Source of the DNA: Bacteroidaceae bacterium
Lineage (GTDB): Bacteria; Bacteroidota; Bacteroidia; Bacteroidales; Bacteroidaceae
Reading direction: 5' to 3'
Length of the DNA stretch: 44,079 nt
Assembly: GCA_017619335.1 (NCBI GenBank)
Contig: JAFZSP010000040.1
Coordinates: forward strand, 1-44,079
In this document: positions 1 to 8,198 of the stretch, in pieces
Layout of the letters: each line of letters opens with the position of its first letter
Position numbering within the stretch: position 1 is the first letter of the stretch
Program-made: the position numbers and the translations under genes
The notes under the pieces: generated by a model
What the model was told of the DNA's origin: nothing
What the model saw: the letters and a program-made list of their open reading frames with translations, nothing else
Database searches by the model: none

Positions 1-69
1 CTGCGTTAGCGTCCTTTACTTCCACCGACCTCTACTTTCCCTTGGCTTGACTTCCCTTGGCTCCATCCG

Positions 70-135
70 TTGTTCGGTGCGGGCGGAACGATTGTTCGGC
101 GCGGGTGGAACAATGGTTCAGTGCGGGCCGAACAA
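70..135. repeat. three tandem 22-bp repeats
   Basis: Three head-to-tail units of 22 bp occupy 70-91, 92-113 and 114-135. Each carries an internal GTTC...GAAC inverted pair around a G-rich core, and the units differ at a few positions. There are no spacers, so this is a minisatellite rather than a CRISPR. Just upstream (about 45-62) a shorter motif, cttcccttggct, is repeated about twice. Confidence 0.75.
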
Positions 136-188
136 CGGAGGGTGTTAAGGGTACTTGGGGAGTCGTCCTTTCTCATCCGCTGGAGGAG

Positions 189-276
189 CCTGACTCAACG
201 AGCGAGGAACCCAGTCCTTCTGGACGAGGAAGCCCGTCCTTCAGGTCGAGGAAGCCCGTCCTTCAGGTCGATGAGT
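189..276. repeat. four tandem 22-bp repeats
   Basis: Units lie at 189-210, 211-232, 233-254 and 255-276. Units 3 and 4 share gtccttcaggtcga, and units 1 and 2 are more divergent. The period equals that of the array at 70-135, although the sequences differ. Short open frames cross it but show no protein-like character. The remaining stretch 277-422 holds weak hairpins (for example ggaatc...gattcc near 316-340) and nothing I recognise as a gene. Confidence 0.7.
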
Positions 277-422
277 CCAGTTCTATTTAAGGTAAGATTT
301 ATGTGAGATTATTTCTGGAATCGGGTAAAAGACGGATTCCGTCATCAAAAGGGAGGAGTTGAGCTCGAAAGAACTCATTTCTCCCGATGGTACGGGCATT
401 TTTGAAGAAAAATCTCCATTTA

Positions 423-454
423 TTTGGACGTTCCAAGAATAAGTGCTACTTTTG
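423..454 (+). promoter_or_regulatory. Bacteroidetes sigma-ABfr promoter
   Basis: TTTG at 423-426, a 20-nt spacer and TACTTTTG at 447-454 match the Bacteroidetes consensus TTTG-N19-21-TAnnTTTG. Transcription would start near 460. This supports a start at 515 for the following gene rather than the in-frame GTG at 443. Confidence 0.8.
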
Positions 455-514
455 CAGTGTCTAAGCATTAAAACATGTATGCAGAGACAAACGTCTAATT
501 TCGGGCAGAAAACA

Positions 515-2110
515 ATGACAAAAAAGATTCTATTCGGAGCGCTGCTCCTCTTGATGGGCAGCAGCTGCAGCGCTGAAGACATCACCGTGCGTTACAATGG
601 CACCAAGGCGAAGGTTCAGCAGGCGGTCAAAGACAGTGTGACAGTGACCGTTGAAGGTGCATACGTGCAAATCGAAAGCTTGTACCGAGAGCATAAGCTC
701 ACCGTCAAACTGACGGGCAAAAGCGATGACGGACAGCTCGTCTTGAAAACTGCGGGCAAAGCCAAAGTGAAGCTGGATAACCTGAAGCTGACCAGCCAGG
801 AGGGGGCGCCTCTGCACCTGAAGAACAAGAAAAAGGTGGAGGTGGTGGCGACCAAAGGCACAGAAAACACACTCACCATCACTGCCTGCAAAGATACCGC
901 CAACCACAAGGCGGCAGCCCTCTGGGCCAAGGACAAACTGCTGCTGTCGGGCAAGGGGACCCTGAACATCATCGCCACGGGCGACGGCTGCCGGGGCATC
1001 AAGAATAAGAAGGACCTCACCATCGAGGAACTCACACTGAACGTGACGACTTCGGGTGACAACCTGGGCGAGAAGCCTTTCGGTTTTGGCGGTTTCCCGG
1101 GAGGACCCGAGGGCGGTTTCCCTGGAATGCCCGAAGGAGGTTTCCCCGGCTTCGGCAATGACAGCACGAGACGGGGCGGTTTCCCAGGTGGTTTCCCCGG
1201 CTTTGCCAACGACAGCACGAGGCGGGGTGGTTTCCCAGGTGGGATGCCTCCCTTCAACTTCGAAGACATTCCAGAAGAGGTGAAACAGCAATTTGAGGAG
1301 ATGCGCAAGCGCTTTGAAGAGAGAAAAGGGAATGACAGCATCGGAGGCGGTTTCCCAGGCTTCCCTGGTGGACCCGACGGACCCGATGGTGGCGGCTTTG
1401 GCGGCAAGCACAAATATGTCTCTCCCACCAAGGGCATTGCCTCAAAAGGTAAAATCACTTTCAACAGCGGCGACATCACCGTCAGGACTTCCACTGCCGG
1501 CGCCGAAGGCATCGAGGGTAAGGAGGGCATCGCCTTCAATGGCGGCAACATCGATGTGCTGAGTCCCGACGATGCCATCAATGCGGGTGCATGCATCGAG
1601 TTCAACGGTGCCAACGTACTTGCCCGCAGCACGGGCAACGACGCTGTGGATTCCAACCCTGCCGGCGGCTTCTTCCCGCCCTTCGGCGGCCATCAGAATC
1701 AGGACATTGACCCAGCCATCATCATCCGTGGCGGTACCGTCTATGCATGGAGTCAGGTGGGTTCGCCTGAAGAAGGACTCGACTGTGACTTCGCTCCGCT
1801 TGTACTCGAGGGTGGCAACGTCTTCACTGTCGGCGGAGGAATGGGAGAAATGCCTTCTGTCCCCACCAATGAGACAGCCTCACAGCCCACCGTTCTGCTC
1901 ATCGGTCTCAACGTCGAAAAGGACGAGCCCATCATGATTTATGACGGCAGCGGAACTCTTCTCAACACCGTCACCGTCCCCTTCTCCATGCGGCGCAGTG
2001 CCAGCCTCGTCAGCTACCCAGCCTTCAAGGTGGGCAGCACCTACACGGTGAAGACCAAGGGCTACGAGAAGACCTTCACCCTCAACGAAAACTTCACAAC
2101 AGTGCGCTGA
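515..2110 (+). CDS. secreted Cthe_2159/DUF4353-type carbohydrate-binding protein
   Basis: A 531-residue protein with an N-terminal export signal (basic MTKK, then a Leu-rich core; cleavage plausible after Ser-Cys-Ser-Ala). Repetitive beta-strand text such as KLDNLKLTSQEGAPLHLKNK and GRGIKNKKDLTIEEL-like rungs (here CRGIKNKKDLTI) matches the Cthe_2159/DUF4353 beta-helix family, whose founding member binds polysaccharides. Residues about 186-299 are a Gly/Pro/Phe insert with two 17-residue repeats built on NDSTRRGGFPGG (nt 1148-1198 and 1199-1249) and a short charged helix, EEVKQQFEEMRKRFEERK. The helix resumes with SKGKITFNSGDITV and DAINAG motifs. I chose ATG 515 because a promoter ends at 454 and the signal peptide then starts cleanly. 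The gene is monocistronic, ending at a hairpin. Its ligand is unknown. Confidence 0.8.
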   Translation: MTKKILFGALLLLMGSSCSAEDITVRYNGTKAKVQQAVKDSVTVTVEGAYVQIESLYREHKLTVKLTGKSDDGQLVLKTAGKAKVKLDNLKLTSQEGAPLHLKNKKKVEVVATKGTENTLTITACKDTANHKAAALWAKDKLLLSGKGTLNIIATGDGCRGIKNKKDLTIEELTLNVTTSGDNLGEKPFGFGGFPGGPEGGFPGMPEGGFPGFGNDSTRRGGFPGGFPGFANDSTRRGGFPGGMPPFNFEDIPEEVKQQFEEMRKRFEERKGNDSIGGGFPGFPGGPDGPDGGGFGGKHKYVSPTKGIASKGKITFNSGDITVRTSTAGAEGIEGKEGIAFNGGNIDVLSPDDAINAGACIEFNGANVLARSTGNDAVDSNPAGGFFPPFGGHQNQDIDPAIIIRGGTVYAWSQVGSPEEGLDCDFAPLVLEGGNVFTVGGGMGEMPSVPTNETASQPTVLLIGLNVEKDEPIMIYDGSGTLLNTVTVPFSMRRSASLVSYPAFKVGSTYTVKTKGYEKTFTLNENFTTVR

Positions 2111-2117
2111 AAAAACA

Positions 2118-2154
2118 ACTTGCCCGCATCCTCTTGATGGAGATGCGGGCAAGT
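2118..2154. terminator. bidirectional terminator between convergent genes
   Basis: A perfect 13-bp stem (2118-2130 with 2142-2154, ACTTGCCCGCATC) and an 11-nt loop. It is flanked by an A-run (2110-2115) and a T-rich tail, so it can act on both strands: after the gene ending at 2110 and after the minus-strand esterase ending at 2174. The same stem recurs at 40760-40793. Confidence 0.8.
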
Positions 2155-2173
2155 ATTGTTAAAGGAGGGACGA

Positions 2174-3691
2174 TTACTGGGCAGGTACAATGGGCTCACC
2201 CATCTCGCTGGCCTCAGCATCCTGGTCGTCAAGTTTGAAGAGCATGAACAGCGGGCTTTCTGCAGTACAGGGTTCCCAGCCGAGGGACGTGCCGTCCTCA
2301 CCGTTCGGGTCGCTGTACTTGGCGAAGTTGGTCCAGGCAGTCAACATCTTTTCGGAAAGATCCCAGTCGCCCTGAGTCCAGGGACGCCAGCAGTGCTTCA
2401 AGGACTTGAAGACAAACCAGAGATCTGAAGAGTGGAAAGCACCTTTCAGGCGATTGGTGATGTCGGGATGTTTTCCATCGTCGGGCAACGGGCGTGCGAA
2501 CTCATAGGCCCAAGCCTTGCCGCCCTGTTCCTGGCGCACCTTGCAGAACTCAGCGATGCCGGCAGACATGCGACCCATATCGTTGAGCGTGTAGCCAATC
2601 ATATAAGGTACGTCGGCAATGCTGCCTTCGCGGGCCGCTTCGTCAAACGTCTTGGTGCAGACATAGCCATCCACGATGGGACGCTGCATGAGGAAGACGT
2701 CGTCCTTGGTCACCATATTATACAAGGAGCCCACGGTGTACATGATTTCCGTGGAAGCGTGGCGCAGCTTATCCAAGTCGGTCAAGCCGGCCCAGTCCAT
2801 GACTTTTTTCGTCTCTGCCTCACTCTCGGCGAGTGTCGGATTGTAGGTGAAGAACTTGATCATCGGCGTTGCGGGCTTGGCTTCCTCACCGTCCTTGGGA
2901 GGAATGTTCAGGCCGCCAGCACTCATGATAACCGCCTTATGGAAGAGGCCATGGGCCAGTGGGCTCTCACAAAGAGAGCGCACACTGCCACCACCAGCGC
3001 TCTGTCCGAAGATGGTCACGTTGTCGGGGTCCCCGCCAAACTGAGCAATGTTCTCCTTAATCCATTTCAGCGACTGGATCTGATCCAGAAGGCCGTAGTT
3101 GCCGCTGACGTGGTTGGGACTTTCTGCAGATAGTTCGGGATAGGTCATGAAGCCGAAGATGCCCAAGCGGTAGTTGATGCTGACAAGCACCACATCCTTC
3201 AAGGCCCACTCCTCTCCGTCGAACTCTGGCTCCGAGCCCCAGCCTTCGCGATAGCCACCGCCGTGAATCCAGAGGGCCACGGGCAGTTTCTTATCGACCT
3301 GACCAGGTGCTTTCGTCCAGACGTTCAGGTAGAGACAGTCTTCACTATAGGGAGCCTCATCGCCATACCCCCACTCGGAGGCATAGAAGCCTGGATAGTG
3401 AACAGCCTGATAACCAGGATGTCCGAACTTGTCGCAGTTGCGGATGCCCTCCCAAGGCACGACGGGCTGCGGTTCCTTCCAGCGCAGGTCGCCGATGGGC
3501 GCAGCGGCATAAGGGATTCCGCGATAGACCCAGTAGGTAGCGTCATCTGCTCCGTTTCTCGCAGGGATAAAGTACTGCACACCCATAATCTGACCACCCT
3601 CAACGGTCAACACGGGGTTGTCATACTCTTGTTGAGACGTGCAACTCACCAGCAATGCCAGCAACGGCAAAAGGAAAAAGAATTTCTTCAT
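2174..3691 (-). CDS. type-B carboxylesterase lipoprotein
   Basis: 505 residues, alpha/beta-hydrolase of the COesterase family, which hydrolyses carboxylic esters. The N-terminus has a lipoprotein signal (LLALLVSC, Cys17), so it is probably membrane-anchored outside the cytoplasm. Visible motifs are the SEDCLYLNVW signature (116-125), the oxyanion HGGG (143-146), nucleophile Ser231 in FGQSAGG, and His420 in GAFHSSDLWFVF. The acid position appears to be Asp371 (IGYTLNDMG) where many relatives have Glu. It is the last gene of a five-gene operon, 27 bp after a DUF1080 gene. That suggests it removes acyl groups from a glycoside handled by its neighbours, which is inference. The substrate cannot be read from sequence. 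Confidence 0.85.
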   Translation of the reverse strand: MKKFFFLLPLLALLVSCTSQQEYDNPVLTVEGGQIMGVQYFIPARNGADDATYWVYRGIPYAAAPIGDLRWKEPQPVVPWEGIRNCDKFGHPGYQAVHYPGFYASEWGYGDEAPYSEDCLYLNVWTKAPGQVDKKLPVALWIHGGGYREGWGSEPEFDGEEWALKDVVLVSINYRLGIFGFMTYPELSAESPNHVSGNYGLLDQIQSLKWIKENIAQFGGDPDNVTIFGQSAGGGSVRSLCESPLAHGLFHKAVIMSAGGLNIPPKDGEEAKPATPMIKFFTYNPTLAESEAETKKVMDWAGLTDLDKLRHASTEIMYTVGSLYNMVTKDDVFLMQRPIVDGYVCTKTFDEAAREGSIADVPYMIGYTLNDMGRMSAGIAEFCKVRQEQGGKAWAYEFARPLPDDGKHPDITNRLKGAFHSSDLWFVFKSLKHCWRPWTQGDWDLSEKMLTAWTNFAKYSDPNGEDGTSLGWEPCTAESPLFMLFKLDDQDAEASEMGEPIVPAQ

Positions 3692-3718
3692 GGTTCCTTC
3701 GTGTTGAGGTTCAGGCTG

Positions 3719-4594
3719 TTAATCCATCAGCTTGATGCGGATGTTGCGATACCAGACGTCATCGCCGTGATCCTGCAGACCGATGTAACCCTCGTGGTTC
3801 TCGCCGCCCATGTTGTTGAGCAGGCCGAAAGCGTAGGGGAAGTCGCCGCCCTCGCGGAACTTGCTGTCTTGGAGCATCTGGGTCCATTTCGGTGTCCAGA
3901 GGTGATACTCAAGGACGTTGCTGCCGTTCTGACCGTGAACGACGGTGCCTTTATAGACCATAATCTTGGCCTGGTTCCATTCACCGGCAGGACGGGAGTT
4001 CTGGGGCTTGGCAGGAATCATGTCGTAGAGCGATGCGGCCTGACGGTTGCCATCGATACCCAACTGTGCATCGGGGTGCTTAGCATTGTCCAGCACCTGG
4101 AACTCGCTGGAGGACTGCCAGATGGGAAGGTATTCTTTGCCCTCGGCATCCTTCACTTCCTGAGCGAGGTAGAAGATACCGCTGTTGCCGCCCTCGGAAA
4201 TCTTGTACTCTAGCTGGAGCTCAAAGTTCTGGAACTTGTGGGCGAAGATGAGGTCTCCGCCGCCTTCCACTTGTGCCTCGCCTGTGCCGGAGCCTTTCAG
4301 GTGAATGGCACCATCGCTGACTTCCCAACTGGTGGGAGGTACGTCCATGCCGTAACCGCGCCAGCCATCGAGCGTCTCGCCGTTGAAGAGCACGATGAAG
4401 CCCTCTTCATCCACAGGAAGACCTGCGATGTCAATGTTAGGCCCGTCGGCCACTACGGCCACAAGCGACTCTGCCAGGGGCTGCTCACCGATGCAGCTAC
4501 CCCCGCAACTACCTTTGCAGCAACCATCCATCAGCCATTTGGCTCCGAAGCCGACTACTGCGCCAAGAATAAAAAATAGAATACCTTTTTTCAT
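3719..4594 (-). CDS. membrane-anchored DUF1080 protein with Cys cluster
   Basis: 291 residues. A transmembrane helix (about 4-21) is followed by a Cys-rich stretch, CCKGSCGGSC (25-34), then a linker, then a DUF1080 (3-keto-disaccharide hydrolase/lyase type, concanavalin-like fold) domain from about residue 60. Typical DUF1080 blocks are present: GFIVLFNGETLDGWRGYG, GGNSGIFYLAQEV, EFQVLDNAKHPDAQLG, LYDMIPAKPQN and DHGDDVWYRNIRI. DUF1080 proteins of B. thetaiotaomicron are reported to cleave glycosides first oxidised at C3. The start codon overlaps the stop of the upstream paralogue (ATGA), so translation is probably coupled. It lacks a conventional cleavable signal; the helix is more likely an anchor. 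The Cys cluster is odd and could hold a metal or disulfides. Confidence 0.82.
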   Translation of the reverse strand: MKKGILFFILGAVVGFGAKWLMDGCCKGSCGGSCIGEQPLAESLVAVVADGPNIDIAGLPVDEEGFIVLFNGETLDGWRGYGMDVPPTSWEVSDGAIHLKGSGTGEAQVEGGGDLIFAHKFQNFELQLEYKISEGGNSGIFYLAQEVKDAEGKEYLPIWQSSSEFQVLDNAKHPDAQLGIDGNRQAASLYDMIPAKPQNSRPAGEWNQAKIMVYKGTVVHGQNGSNVLEYHLWTPKWTQMLQDSKFREGGDFPYAFGLLNNMGGENHEGYIGLQDHGDDVWYRNIRIKLMD

Positions 4595-5424
4595 AGTTCT
4601 TTGACTTTAATATTTCTGAACCATACATTGTCGCCATGATCCTGCATACCAATGAATCCTTTGCGCTCGGGGCCGCCGCAGTTGTTGAGGAGGTCAAAAG
4701 CTGCGGGCCAGGCTTTCTCGCTGAACTTGCTGTCCTGCAGAAGTGCAGTCCACTGGGGAGTCCAAAGGTCGTAGGAGAGCACCTCTACATCATTCTGGAA
4801 ATGCTGGACGTGACCGTCTTTCACGCGCACGCGTACCTTATTCCATTGTCCTGCCGGTTTGGCGTTCTGGGGCTTGGCAGGAATCATGTCATAGAGGGAA
4901 CTGGACTGGCGGTTGTTGTCTTTTCCCAGTTTGGCATCGGGGTGACGCTCGTTATCCAGCACCTGGCACTCAGGAGCGGAGATGTAGATGGGTTCCAGAC
5001 CGCCGTCCTTGTTGGCCACCTCACGGGCGAAGTAGAAGATGCCGGAGTTGCCTCCCTCTGCAATCTTCCATTCCATCTCAAACTCGAAGTTGGGACCGAA
5101 CTGGTGGGCGAAGATGATGTCACCGCCCTCGCCTTTGGCCTTGCTGTCCAAGAAGATGCAACCGTCCTGAATCTTCCACTTGGAGGGGATGTAGGTCTTG
5201 CCGTAGCCTCGCCAGCCGGCAAAGGTCAGGCCGTCAAAGATGGTGATGAAGCCCTTCTTGTCAACGGGCAACTCATGGCGATCCCAGAGTTCAGGACCCT
5301 GGAAGCCTTGGGAGCAGACGATGGTGACTGTGGAAGGAGCCTTCTGGGCAAGAGCCCCCTCCCAACCTCCCCCAAGGGGGAGGAGCAGCATACTGGCTGC
5401 TATCAGTTTCTTTGTGATATTCAT
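4591..5424 (-). CDS. secreted DUF1080 (3-keto-glycoside cleaving) protein
   Basis: 277 residues, paralogous to the next gene, with the same blocks: GFITIFDGLTFAGWRGYG, GGNSGIFYFAREV, ECQVLDNERHPDAKLG, LYDMIPAKPQNAKPAGQWN and DHGDNVWFRNIKVKEL. The signal peptide has a basic start (MNITKK), a hydrophobic core and a probable cleavage after Ala-Leu-Ala. The core contains LLPLGGGWEGA, encoded by a G/C palindromic repeat (5354-5386) that also occurs between this gene and its upstream neighbour (5468-5499). The repeat seems to have been absorbed in frame. The family is linked to elimination or hydrolysis of 3-keto-glycosides produced by Gfo/Idh/MocA dehydrogenases, and two such genes lie directly upstream. 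The stop overlaps the next start by 4 bp. Confidence 0.83.
   Translation of the reverse strand: MNITKKLIAASMLLLPLGGGWEGALAQKAPSTVTIVCSQGFQGPELWDRHELPVDKKGFITIFDGLTFAGWRGYGKTYIPSKWKIQDGCIFLDSKAKGEGGDIIFAHQFGPNFEFEMEWKIAEGGNSGIFYFAREVANKDGGLEPIYISAPECQVLDNERHPDAKLGKDNNRQSSSLYDMIPAKPQNAKPAGQWNKVRVRVKDGHVQHFQNDVEVLSYDLWTPQWTALLQDSKFSEKAWPAAFDLLNNCGGPERKGFIGMQDHGDNVWFRNIKVKEL
5354..5386 (-). repeat. G/C palindromic repeat inside a signal peptide
   Basis: On the minus strand a CCTCCCCC-TT-GGGGGAGG palindrome followed by TTGGGAGGGGGC. It lies in frame within the DUF1080 gene and encodes LLPLGGGWEGA. A close relative sits at 5468-5499 in the opposite orientation. Confidence 0.75.
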
Positions 5425-5467
5425 GTGTTAGCTAATGCTGTTAAAAAAGATTACAAGAGAAATAGAA

Positions 5468-5499
5468 CCCCTCCCCCTTGGGGGAGGAGGGAGGGGCTT
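5468..5499 (+). repeat. intergenic copy of the G/C palindromic repeat
   Basis: CCCCTCCCCC-TT-GGGGGAGG followed by AGGGAGGGG, between the TAT-type oxidoreductase gene (ends 5508) and the DUF1080 gene (starts 5424). In RNA it would form a strong hairpin inside the operon. A degenerate relative is visible at about 38395-38420. Confidence 0.7.
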
Positions 5500-5507
5500 C
5501 CTTTTTA

Positions 5508-6989
5508 TTAGGGCAGTTCTGGCAGCACGTAGCCGTTTTCATAGACAGGCTTGATGAGGCGTGCAGCATACTCACCAGCGTTAACGAGCACTTTGTCGGC
5601 AGAATTGAAGGAGGGATGACCGTCGTGGATGGAGAACTCGATGGCGTTGGAGACATGCAACTGAGCATCGGGAGCGATGTTGGTGAAGCGCATCTTCTCG
5701 CCGTCCCACTTCAGCCACTGGTCGAGTTCTTGCAGGCGCACGGCTGCCACACCCATCACGATATTCTCGTTCAGAGGGCCGCTGACACTGAAGTCGGAAG
5801 CAGCGGGCACACGGACGTCGGCGCTCTCCTTGCAGGCACGGATCCAGTCTTGCTGGTGGTTGTCGTCCTTGACGATGCGACAGAGCTCGGGCACACGAGG
5901 TTCGCGTCCACTGACGAGGAACGGGTCATAGCCGTAGGTACCCACGACCATGATGTCCTTGGTACCGTAGAAGATGCAGACACCATTGCCGTCGAAGTGC
6001 TTGCCCTCGGGCATGTCGAATGGAATATTGGGACGCAGACCGCCGTCGTACCACGTGAGCTCACAGGCGGGGAGACCCAGCTTGGGCAGGTTGTCACGAG
6101 CGGGGAAACGATAGGTCACCTTTTGGGCGCTGGGGCAGGAATCGGGCATCAGCATCGTACTGCTGCCAAGGATGGCTGTGGGTGAACCCAACTTCAGGCC
6201 CGTGAAGGCCACAGCGAGGATGTGATTGGCCATATCGCCCAGGGCACCGGAGCCGAAGGGCCACCAGCCGCGGAAGTTCCAGGGAGTGTAGGCCTCATTG
6301 TAGGGACGCATCTTAGCCGGGCCGATGAAAGCTTCCCAGTTCATGGTGCTGGGGACGGGCTGAACCTCCTTGGGAGTAGCCATTCCTTGCGGCCAGATGG
6401 GGCGGTTGGTGAAAGCCTCAATCTTGGTCACTTCGCCGATTTCGCCGTTCCACAGCCAGTTGATGGCCTTGCGGGTGCCAGCGCTGGAAGCACCTTGGTT
6501 ACCCTGCTGGGTAGCCACTTTGTACTTGGCAGCCAAGCGGGTGAGCAGGCGGCTCTCGTAGGCGTAGAGTGTCATGGGCTTCTCCACATAGACGTGCTTG
6601 CCGGCAGCGATGGCATCGGCTGCGATGATGGCATGTGTGTGGTCGGCAGTAGCCACCATAACGGCGTCTGCAGACTTCAGCATCTCGTCATACATCTTGC
6701 GGTAGTCATTGTACTTCTTGGCATCAGGATACTTGTCCAGAATGTGCTTGGCGTATTTCCAGTCACAGTCACAGAGGCCAACGATGTTCTCCGTCTTGGC
6801 CATTTCGGCAATGTCAGCGGCACCACGTCCTCCGACGCCCACGCCGAGGATGTTCAGCTTGTCACTGGGGGCTTTCTTACCAGCTTTGGCGCCCAGAACG
6901 GTGTTAGGAACGATGGTGGGGGCAACAATCATGCCCGCCAGCGCAGCGGAGCCGCGCTTGAGAAAATCTCTTCTTGAAAGGTCTGCCAT
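5508..6989 (-). CDS. Gfo/Idh/MocA oxidoreductase with twin-arginine signal
   Basis: 493 residues. The N-terminus carries a twin-arginine motif (SRRDFLKRG, 5-13) and a hydrophobic stretch ending near AKA, so it should be exported already folded with its cofactor. A Rossmann fold follows with GVGVGGRG (49-56) for NAD(P) and the family EKP motif (136-138). This family oxidises or reduces sugar hydroxyls; members next to DUF1080 genes oxidise C3 of glycosides. It is the second gene of the operon, 41 bp after another Gfo/Idh gene and 83 bp before a DUF1080 gene. The export signal places the oxidation step in the periplasm with the secreted DUF1080 protein. The exact sugar and direction are not readable. 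Confidence 0.85.
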   Translation of the reverse strand: MADLSRRDFLKRGSAALAGMIVAPTIVPNTVLGAKAGKKAPSDKLNILGVGVGGRGAADIAEMAKTENIVGLCDCDWKYAKHILDKYPDAKKYNDYRKMYDEMLKSADAVMVATADHTHAIIAADAIAAGKHVYVEKPMTLYAYESRLLTRLAAKYKVATQQGNQGASSAGTRKAINWLWNGEIGEVTKIEAFTNRPIWPQGMATPKEVQPVPSTMNWEAFIGPAKMRPYNEAYTPWNFRGWWPFGSGALGDMANHILAVAFTGLKLGSPTAILGSSTMLMPDSCPSAQKVTYRFPARDNLPKLGLPACELTWYDGGLRPNIPFDMPEGKHFDGNGVCIFYGTKDIMVVGTYGYDPFLVSGREPRVPELCRIVKDDNHQQDWIRACKESADVRVPAASDFSVSGPLNENIVMGVAAVRLQELDQWLKWDGEKMRFTNIAPDAQLHVSNAIEFSIHDGHPSFNSADKVLVNAGEYAARLIKPVYENGYVLPELP

Positions 6990-7030
6990 GTTTTGTTGAG
7001 AGTTTAGGGGTTAAGTTTTGGGTTTGATAT

Positions 7031-8119
7031 CTATACATTTTTATTATGGCGCGGGAGCAGGCCGTAGCCGTCCTTGAGGTTGCGGCGCCGTTCTCGGATG
7101 CGTTCCAGCTCGTCCAGCGTGCCGATGGCTGGCATCTCGTGGCTGCGGGCATCGTCCAGCATCTTCCAGGCGTACTCCGAGGCCATTGCAGAATCACGCA
7201 GTCGTGGCATCAGAGGATGACGCTTTCCAGAGAGAATCGTCTCTGCCATCTGACTGATGAGCACGTCCACGTTCTTCCCTCCGTGCGGGCGTTCAATATG
7301 TTCTGTGACGTTCACGCCGTGCAAGTCTATGACGGCAGTCTTGAAGTCGTGCGTCATGTGACAGAAGCCTTGTGTACCAATAAGTTCCACGTAGGAGTTA
7401 TGCGTCTGATCCTTGGAGAGCTGACCATAGACGAAGCCTTGTGTGACATCATAGACGATACCATTCTGCATGGTCCCGTGCACCTGCAGCCACCACGGGT
7501 CTTTCCATGACCACATGCGCAGCGCCTGAGCGTGCCACGTCTTATACTCGCTCTTGGCCAGGAAGCGTGCCAGTCCCACATAGTGCATTCCGCAGTCGTG
7601 GAAGGAAGGTCCCTCGGCCTCGTGCCCCTCACCAGGAGCCAGACCGGGCGTCATGTGACAGATGCGGATGATGGCCAGTTCGCCCAGTTCACCACTATCC
7701 ACAATGCGACGCATCTCATGATGGTACCAAGAGTTGAGAAGATACATATTTACACAGCAGAACAGCCCTCGCTGCTCGGCCTCCTCTGCCAACTTCACCA
7801 CTTCCCATTCACGCTCTATACAATCTGCAATGGGCTTTTCTGTGATAACGTGCTTGCCTGTTTCCAGCGCCCGTCGAATCTGCGCAGGGCGGGAGTCGGC
7901 AAATGCACAAAGTGCCACAGCCTGAACCGATGGGTCGGCAAAAATGGCATCCTCGCTGGCAACCACCTTTGCTTCTGGTGCCATTTCGCGAGCCTTTTCC
8001 TGACTCTCGGGTGACGGGTCACAAATATAAGTCACACGATAATTGGGGTCTGTCTGGAACGCTTTGAGGTAAAAACGTCCCATTCGCCCAAATCCGATGA
8101 CTGCTACTTTTATTTCCAT
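7031..8119 (-). CDS. cytoplasmic-type Gfo/Idh/MocA oxidoreductase
   Basis: 362 residues from MEIKVAVIGFGRMG. The nucleotide-binding GFGRMG is at 9-14 and EKP at 94-96. No signal peptide is seen, so it is probably cytoplasmic, unlike the next gene. An in-frame ATG at 8176 would add 19 residues without family character; I prefer 8119 because the Rossmann strand begins there, although the predicted promoter (8199-8231) allows either. As first gene of the operon it may reduce the 3-keto sugar after uptake or regenerate cofactor; this is inference from gene order. An alternative is an inositol or sugar-acid dehydrogenase. Confidence 0.82.
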   Translation of the reverse strand: MEIKVAVIGFGRMGRFYLKAFQTDPNYRVTYICDPSPESQEKAREMAPEAKVVASEDAIFADPSVQAVALCAFADSRPAQIRRALETGKHVITEKPIADCIEREWEVVKLAEEAEQRGLFCCVNMYLLNSWYHHEMRRIVDSGELGELAIIRICHMTPGLAPGEGHEAEGPSFHDCGMHYVGLARFLAKSEYKTWHAQALRMWSWKDPWWLQVHGTMQNGIVYDVTQGFVYGQLSKDQTHNSYVELIGTQGFCHMTHDFKTAVIDLHGVNVTEHIERPHGGKNVDVLISQMAETILSGKRHPLMPRLRDSAMASEYAWKMLDDARSHEMPAIGTLDELERIRERRRNLKDGYGLLPRHNKNV

Positions 8120-8198
8120 GTGTCTGTTTTGATCACGGTTGCTGTCCAAAGGGCATACAAAACGTGACGTTTTCATTTGTTTTAGTCGTTAGGTGACG

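Noticed and set aside
70..276. CRISPR array
   Set aside because: The units are contiguous 22-bp tandem repeats without unique spacers, and no cas genes are near.
443..514. Earlier GTG start for the first gene
   Set aside because: It overlaps the -7 promoter box and adds 24 residues in front of a good signal peptide.
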